A stretch of DNA of 64,000 nt from Streptomyces sp. CB02261 (GTDB lineage: Bacteria; Actinomycetota; Actinomycetes; Streptomycetales; Streptomycetaceae), in NCBI RefSeq assembly GCF_001905665.1, contig NZ_LIVX01000006.1, positions 124,001 through 188,000 of the forward strand, given 5' to 3'. Position 1 is the first letter of the stretch; each line of letters starts with the position of its first letter. Below the pieces are notes generated by a model. That model was given only the letters and a program-made list of their open reading frames with translations. It did no database searches and had not been told where the DNA came from. This document shows, piece after piece, positions 61,431-64,000 of the stretch. The translations under genes and the position numbers were made by a program.

Positions 61431-61733
61431 TCCTCCAGTGTCGCACCAGCCACGACACCAGCGAGGACTCCCGAGCGCCGCGCTGACTCGGATCTCCCGG
61501 ACGGCTGTTCCGCGCCGCGGGCCCTCGATGCCGGGCAGGTGGACGGCATGGCACCCAGTGACACCGGCCCGCGCGGACGTACGCCCGCCCGGCTGGGGCC
61601 GAGCTTGGTCCGACATCACGGCGTCCCCCGCGGCTGGGCATGCCCCCAGCCGCAGCCGAATCTACGCGTGGGAAATGAGCGAGAAGACCGGTTCCATCCC
61701 GCGTGGGCTGCCGCGTGCTTGTCCGGCATGGGT
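61431..61733. other. Intergenic region, no gene supported
   Basis: This is the upstream region of the DUF3253 gene. No convincing coding frame is seen. It continues rightwards into two hairpins downstream of the GH6 gene. Confidence 0.4.
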
Positions 61734-61770
61734 GAGCGCCCGCCTCTCGGGGGGATGAAGGCGGGCGCTC
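61734..61770. terminator. Stem-loop, distal to the GH6 gene
   Basis: A perfect 12-bp stem, GAGCGCCCGCCT / AGGCGGGCGCTC, with a 13-nt loop. It lies about 200 nt beyond the GH6 stop on the minus strand and may be a secondary terminator. Confidence 0.55.
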
Positions 61771-61934
61771 GTGGGACATTCCCCTGGAGGCTCCGGTCCG
61801 GATGCAGTCCGAGCGATTCACTTTCAGGTCGTGTCGCCGGTGGACGAGGACGGCCGGGTGCGCGCATCCGGATCGACGGCGAGATCGCCATACACGCCGG
61901 CCCTCCCGTCAGCGGTGGGCGCGCACCACACGGC

Positions 61935-61963
61935 GGTACGGGCCGCCGTGCCCGGCCCGTACC
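61935..61963 (-). terminator. Terminator of the GH6 cellulase gene
   Basis: A perfect 10-bp stem, GGTACGGGCC / GGCCCGTACC, with a 9-nt loop. It begins 9 nt after the stop codon of the minus-strand GH6 gene. Confidence 0.7.
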
Positions 61964-61972
61964 GGCACCCTC

Positions 61973-63502
61973 TCAGCTGCCGTCGATGAGTCGTGCCGCG
62001 AATTCGGGCGAGAAGTCACCGGCCTTGTACTGCGGGCCTTCCGCCGGGCAGCGCGTGTCGTCGGCGTGGCGGCCGTCGGAGTCGCCGGGGTTCTTGATCC
62101 ACAGGTAGTACGCCGCGCCGTCCTCGCCGACCCGGGAGGCGGAACCCAGCTTGCGCAGCGGCGGGTTGCAGAAGCCGACCTGCCCGCTGGTCTCGTCTCC
62201 GGGGATCTTGTAGGCGCCGTTGCCGTTGCGGGAGGTGTCCACGACCCAGGTCGTGTCGACGCCCAGCCGCTCCTTGACCCGCGCGGCGAGTCGTCGGGCG
62301 TAGTCGTTGGAGATGTCGGTCGAGTGGTAGTTGGCCACGTTCACCGCCACGCCGTCGGCGAGGTGGATTCCGGAGCGGCCCAGCATGTCGGCCATGTCGC
62401 TCAGCCCGATCCCGTTGTCCGCGGGGTCGTCCTCACGCCGCAGGCCCAGCGTCCACGTCGCGTTGCCGGCGTCCAGATACGTCTTGACGTACGGGCCCTG
62501 TGCGTCGAGGTGTTGGCTGGCGTACCAGAGCATGTCGAAGCGGGCCTCGCGCCGTTCCGGCGTCAGGCAGTTCTCCTCGACGTCGGCCTGGGCCACCGCG
62601 TCCGGTTCCAAGATGACGATCGCCGGCCTCCCGGCGATGCCGGCGACGAGACCGGCCATCCACTTCTTGTACGCCTCCGCGTCGGCCGCGCCTCCGCCGG
62701 AGGCTCCGCCGCAGTCACGGCCGGGGATGTTGTAGGCGACGAGTGTGGGCACCTGCCCGGCGGCCGTGGCCGCGCTGACGTAGCTGTCGACGTCTGTCTG
62801 CACGTCGGTGTTCCAGCCGCCGAACCACTTAACCGTGGTGCGGTCGGCTATCCGGGTGCGGATCTTGTCGGTACGGTCGTCGGTCGGGTGGGCGTCCACC
62901 CACGTGCGGGCGTTGGACCCGGGGTCGACGAAGAAGCCTTCGCGTGCGGTCGAGGTCGTCAGGGAGACGTTGTCGAAGGTGAAGTCCGTGGGGGCGTTCT
63001 GACCGCCGAGCTGGAAGGTGATCTGGGCGCTCGCACCGGCCGCCGTGTCGATCGTGGAACGGAAGGTCCACTGGTACCGCTTGCTCACGGGGTCCAGCGT
63101 GACGTCCTGCGCGAAGGGCGCTTCGAACGAACCGCTGGCCTGCTGCACGGTCGCCCGGACGGTGCTCGCGACGGAGGACCGGGCTTCGAAGGACAGCGTG
63201 TAGAGCGCGCCGGCGCGCAGCGCGATGCCGTCGCGTCCCAGCTGCGCGTCCCACCGGTTGTTCGTGCCGGTGGCCACGGAGGCCTTCAGCGTGCCGCCCG
63301 TGTGGTCGGGACCGCTGCCGGTGGACGACCACCAGGTGCCTTCCGGCGGCGCGGTGGTGAACGCACCTTCCGGGGCGAGTTCGCCGTACAGCAGCGGGGC
63401 GGGGCCCTGGGACGCCGCCTGAGCGGTGTGGACCGGCAGCGCGAGGGACGCGGCCAGCAGGGGGATCACGCTGCCGGCGTACAGCAGGGACGCGGTTCTC
63501 AT
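61973..63502 (-). CDS. Secreted GH6 cellulase with N-terminal CBM
   Basis: A 509-residue secreted enzyme. A signal peptide (1-30, ending HTAQA) is followed by a CBM4/9-like carbohydrate-binding domain (about 33-185: LYGELAPEGAFTT...WWSSTGSG). The GH6 catalytic domain (about 195-505) has VAYNIPGRDCGGASGGG, the acid Asp in ILEPDAVAQ, YLDAGNATW, VVDTSRNGNG and YYLWIKNPGDSDG. It hydrolyses beta-1,4-glucan (endoglucanase or cellobiohydrolase) with inversion. An N-terminal CBM4/9 rather than a C-terminal CBM2 is one of several known layouts. No CebR box was seen in the short upstream region. ATG 63502 has only a weak AGAGAG upstream. Confidence 0.92.
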   Translation of the reverse strand: MRTASLLYAGSVIPLLAASLALPVHTAQAASQGPAPLLYGELAPEGAFTTAPPEGTWWSSTGSGPDHTGGTLKASVATGTNNRWDAQLGRDGIALRAGALYTLSFEARSSVASTVRATVQQASGSFEAPFAQDVTLDPVSKRYQWTFRSTIDTAAGASAQITFQLGGQNAPTDFTFDNVSLTTSTAREGFFVDPGSNARTWVDAHPTDDRTDKIRTRIADRTTVKWFGGWNTDVQTDVDSYVSAATAAGQVPTLVAYNIPGRDCGGASGGGAADAEAYKKWMAGLVAGIAGRPAIVILEPDAVAQADVEENCLTPERREARFDMLWYASQHLDAQGPYVKTYLDAGNATWTLGLRREDDPADNGIGLSDMADMLGRSGIHLADGVAVNVANYHSTDISNDYARRLAARVKERLGVDTTWVVDTSRNGNGAYKIPGDETSGQVGFCNPPLRKLGSASRVGEDGAAYYLWIKNPGDSDGRHADDTRCPAEGPQYKAGDFSPEFAARLIDGS

Positions 63503-63613
63503 CTGTGTCTGAGTCTCTCTCTTGTGATCGTGCGGACCAGTTCGGTGTGGGGCGGGGAGGGGACGTCGTACGGGATCCTGCCCCGTCGGCAGGCGTGAGT
63601 TGACGGCGGCGGT

Positions 63614-64000
63614 GTGGGCGGAGTTGACGAGGGCGAAGGTGACGGCCGGCCGCGGGCGGAGTCCGAAGGCGAGTTGCTGACACGCAGGTTCAAGCGTTGG
63701 GGGTGGACCATCGGGCTCCCGACCGTCGCAGGGGCCGTGACCATCGGGGTCCTGGGGCCGGTCGTCGCGGCGGTCATATTCGCGCTCGTCACCCCCTTCG
63801 GCCTGGGGGTCACCGGCTTCGGAGCCATGCTGTTGAGACTGACGTACGACATCTGGTGCCTCCCCCGGCACGGCATCACAGTCGAGGCGACGCGCAGCGG
63901 CGTGAGCTATGTGTACACGGACATGCGGGGCGTGATCCACAGGGCGGGTGGACTATCGGCAGCCCAGGGGCCGGGCAGCGCGCTCGGCGCACACGGTCGT
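63614..64000 (+). CDS. Membrane protein, 5' part, runs off the window
   Basis: A frame open from GTG 63614 to the last base (129 codons) on the plus strand. After an acidic 20-residue start come TRRFKRWGWTIGLPTVAGA and VVAAVIFALVTPFGLGVTGF, one or two membrane helices, then LPRHGITVEATRSGVSYVYT. The last segment resembles DUF3592-type membrane proteins of Streptomyces. The true start may instead be TTG 63674, after the acidic part. The gene diverges from the GH6 cellulase gene. Confidence 0.55.
   Translation, partial: MGGVDEGEGDGRPRAESEGELLTRRFKRWGWTIGLPTVAGAVTIGVLGPVVAAVIFALVTPFGLGVTGFGAMLLRLTYDIWCLPRHGITVEATRSGVSYVYTDMRGVIHRAGGLSAAQGPGSALGAHGR

Overview
The window is high-GC DNA with strong G/C third-position bias, GTG and TTG starts, a WhiB-type regulator, secreted plant-polysaccharide hydrolases and a CebR-type operator. 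All of this points to a Streptomyces or very close actinobacterial chromosome. No transposase, phage gene, rRNA, CRISPR array or replication origin was seen. The gene content looks like an accessory-rich chromosome arm.

Layout. 1-9336: the 5' end of an RNB ribonuclease, a TerD-domain protein, a gene remnant, a DinB-like protein, a quinone-oxidoreductase-like enzyme, a three-gene membrane-lipid/phosphatase run (PAP2-diacylglycerol kinase fusion, YihY/BrkB, PAP2), a small membrane protein and a two-domain VOC protein. 9769-20565: a small secreted protein, then an eight-gene, same-strand exopolysaccharide locus. Its genes encode an Agd3-like (CE18) deacetylase, a PelF-like glycosyltransferase, a polytopic membrane protein, a LegB-like sugar dehydratase/epimerase, a sugar nucleotidyltransferase, a second SDR enzyme, a spherulin-4/GH135-like protein and a GH114 lipoprotein. 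This is the most interesting system here. It combines the parts known from fungal galactosaminogalactan and bacterial Pel polysaccharide in an actinobacterial arrangement.

20610-33638 (minus strand): a tightly coupled five-gene operon in which every junction is an ATGA overlap or a 3-nt gap. It encodes a DUF4132 protein, a 1725-residue protein, a MoxR AAA+ ATPase, a DUF5682-VWA fusion and a SWIM zinc-finger protein. It matches the components of the poorly understood E. coli yehI/yehL/yehM/yehP/yehQ region, with YehM and YehP fused.

34012-45764: a six-repeat tectonin-like propeller, a GH5 mannanase under a perfect CebR box, a CsbD-like protein, a secreted alpha/beta hydrolase, a DUF4246 oxygenase-like protein converging on a secreted 5'-nucleotidase, a beheaded VOC gene, a histone-H1-like winged-helix protein, an intergenic zone with a perfect 18-bp inverted repeat and a (GGCT)12 microsatellite, and a divergent STAS / winged-helix pair. 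45934-58239: a mix of hypothetical genes, a squalene/phytoene-synthase-like gene, lipase, LysE exporter, small membrane proteins, MscL with a zinc-ribbon tail, WhiB, an SGNH hydrolase, a tRNA-like gene with an abnormal anticodon arm, a membrane protein and a second CsbD-like protein. 58415-64000: a Ser/Thr kinase with an extracellular Liv-type ligand-binding domain, a DUF3253 protein, a GH6 cellulase and the start of a membrane protein that runs off the window.

Several strong stem-loops were read directly and mark transcription-unit ends. One of them separates the deacetylase from the rest of the polysaccharide genes.
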